Shown: one piece after another, positions 4,557 through 5,862 of the stretch
How positions within the stretch are numbered: the first letter of the stretch is position 1
Layout of the letters: each line of letters starts with the position of its first letter
Origin: an uncultured bacterium
GTDB lineage: Bacteria; Bacillota; Clostridia; Oscillospirales; Ruminococcaceae
Length of the DNA: 5,862 nucleotides
Assembly: GCA_905215595.1 (NCBI GenBank)
Contig: CAJMQZ010000119.1
Location: 1 to 5,862, forward strand
Direction: 5' to 3'
Notes under the pieces: model-generated
Databases searched by the model: none
What the model was told of the DNA's origin: nothing
The model's input: only the letters and a program-made list of their open reading frames with translations
Made by a program: the position numbers and the translations under genes

Positions 4557-5862
4557 TCAGGCGTTCTCCAGACCTGCCATCTGCTTGACAGCCTTCATGG
4601 CGAAGGTCAAGGTGCGGCCCATAGCCACACCGGCCATCAGGCAAGGGTAGTTGTTGGCAAAGAAGCTGCCGGACATATCGCCGGTGATGTACAGACCCTC
4701 CATGGGCTGGTTGTTGGTGTCCAGAGCCTGACCCTTTTCGTTGATGGCAATGCCCTGCTCGGTGGTCAGCAGAGAGGCACCCAGCCAGCAGCCGTAGAAG
4801 GGCGCGGTGCGGATGGCGCTCAGACGGTAAGCGGGCTTGCCGAAGTCCTCGTCGTTCTGCTTATCGTACAGCTCATTGTAGCGCTCCACGGTGGCAAGGA
4901 AGGTATCTTTGGCAGCGCCGGTAAAGCCCATCTTGTCGGCAAGCTCCTCGAGGGTATCGGCCTTGAAGAAGCAGCCCTCCTTCTCGCCGTTCTCGACCTG
5001 CTGGGCAAAGTAGTCCTCGCCGAGGTTGCGGGTCTGGGCAGAGCAGCCGATGGTGTGGAAACGCTTGGCATCCTCGATGAAGTTTGCATCGCTGATCTGT
5101 GCGTAAACACGGCCCGGCTGGTGGGCAGCGGCGTAGACGATATCGTTGTAGGGACTGCTCTCGTTGGCAAAACGCTCGCCGTTGCGGTTCACCTTCAGGA
5201 AGGGCTGGGTGCCGGGGTTGAACTGGCGGATCTCGCCGGGGAAGGCCTTGCCGCCAAAGGCGGAGTCGCTGTCCACATAGCCGGCATCCACACCGGGGGC
5301 CACGATGCCGCGGTCAAACAGCATGGGAGCGGCTTCCTTGTCCAGATTAGCACCTGCCCACACGGCAGCGCGGATGCCGTAGCCCTTGTCGGCGGGGGAG
5401 TAGGAGCAGGCGGTGGTCACGCTGGTGCCAAGCGGGTCCAGCTGCTCCATCATGTAGGGGTTGCCGGGGAAACCGCCGCAGGCCAGCAGCACGCCCTTGT
5501 TGGCGTTGTAGCGGATAAAGTGGTCATCCTCGGTGCTCTGGGCGATGATGCCGGTAATGCGGCCATCGCTGTTCTTTTCCAACTTTGCCAGACTGGTCTT
5601 GAAGTCTACATCGTAGCCCAGCTCTTGGATGTACTGCAGCAGCAGCTCATTGCGAGCCAGACCGGACTCGCGCTCGCTGGCCATATAGTTATGCTCCTGC
5701 ACGGGGAAGAGGTAGTCGGTGTTGTGCTCAGCGTTCTCTGCGGGCCATGCAGCCTCGGCGCCGGAGGTGAAATCGCACACCCAGCCGTACTTATCCTCCA
5801 GAATGCTGCGCATGAAGTCGTGCATAGCGGCAGACTCGTTGATCCAGGTCTTGACAACGCGC
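4557..5862 (-). CDS. FAD-dependent reductase/dehydrogenase of the fumarate reductase/ketosteroid dehydrogenase superfamily, C-terminal part
   Basis: The frame is open at the right edge: codons continue upstream of the ATG at 5823-5825, adding 'RVVKTWINESAA'. Visible are 434 residues. The N-terminal dinucleotide-binding GxGxxG and any signal peptide or FMN-binding domain are outside the window. Numbered from that ATG, 'KGVLLACGGFPGN' (110-122) is the typical end of the FAD-binding domain. 'SPADKGYGIRAAVWAGA' (143-159), 'FLKVNRNGERFANE' (209-222) and the C-terminal 'GLYITGDMSG...FANNYPCLMAGVAMGRTLTFA' run (377-409) are family blocks. Such enzymes reduce or oxidise an activated C-C bond next to a carbonyl or carboxylate, often as a terminal reductase in anaerobes. 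By eye alignment the fumarate-binding residues of Shewanella Fcc3 (R402, H504, R544) are not conserved: Y226 sits at the R402 position. Annotation as fumarate reductase would therefore be an over-call. Substrate is unknown. It is a separate transcript from the AAA+/VWA genes. Confidence 0.9.
   Translation of the reverse strand, partial: RVVKTWINESAAMHDFMRSILEDKYGWVCDFTSGAEAAWPAENAEHNTDYLFPVQEHNYMASERESGLARNELLLQYIQELGYDVDFKTSLAKLEKNSDGRITGIIAQSTEDDHFIRYNANKGVLLACGGFPGNPYMMEQLDPLGTSVTTACSYSPADKGYGIRAAVWAGANLDKEAAPMLFDRGIVAPGVDAGYVDSDSAFGGKAFPGEIRQFNPGTQPFLKVNRNGERFANESSPYNDIVYAAAHQPGRVYAQISDANFIEDAKRFHTIGCSAQTRNLGEDYFAQQVENGEKEGCFFKADTLEELADKMGFTGAAKDTFLATVERYNELYDKQNDEDFGKPAYRLSAIRTAPFYGCWLGASLLTTEQGIAINEKGQALDTNNQPMEGLYITGDMSGSFFANNYPCLMAGVAMGRTLTFAMKAVKQMAGLENA

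Overview
The window looks like a piece of a GC-rich Firmicutes chromosome, most likely a gut Clostridia of the Faecalibacterium/Oscillospiraceae type. That assignment is inference. It rests on the high GC content with AT-rich promoters, strong AGGAG-type ribosome binding sites, a peptide-type ABC solute-binding protein, a large FAD-dependent reductase, and an intergenic hairpin repeat that I recall as common in those genomes. No rRNA, tRNA, transposase, CRISPR array or phage gene is visible.

Layout, left to right. Bases 1-272 (+) are the last 89 residues of a family 5 extracellular solute-binding protein, followed by a textbook terminator (323-364). Everything else that codes is on the minus strand and converges on it. 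Bases 393-579 hold a second hairpin terminator, for minus-strand transcripts, and two degenerate tandem copies of a two-hairpin repeat. Bases 635-1393 (-) encode an unrecognised 252-residue protein with its own promoter and ribosome binding site. A bidirectional terminator (1613-1675) separates it from a two-gene operon: a CbbQ/NorQ/CobS-like MoxR-family AAA+ ATPase (3434-4354, -) followed, with a one-base TGATG stop/start overlap, by a VWA-domain protein of the NorD/CobT type (1680-3434, -). Promoter and leader elements for the pair lie at 4378-4439. A 15-bp terminator (4455-4499) separates the operon from the gene transcribed before it: the C-terminal 434 residues of a fumarate-reductase/ketosteroid-dehydrogenase superfamily flavoprotein (4557 to beyond 5862, -), whose N-terminus is outside the window.

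How the genes work together. The only clearly coupled pair is the AAA+ and VWA genes. In characterised relatives (NorQ/NorD, CbbQ/CbbO, CobS/CobT) such pairs use ATP hydrolysis to remodel or metallate a client enzyme. No nor, cbb or cob client is visible here, so the client is unknown. The flavoprotein and the solute-binding protein are separate transcription units. The flavoprotein lacks the residues that define fumarate reductases and carries a tyrosine at the proton-donor position, so it probably reduces something other than fumarate.

The best leads are the client-less AAA+/VWA operon, the active site of the flavoprotein, the hairpin repeat with covarying stems, and the orphan 252-residue protein.
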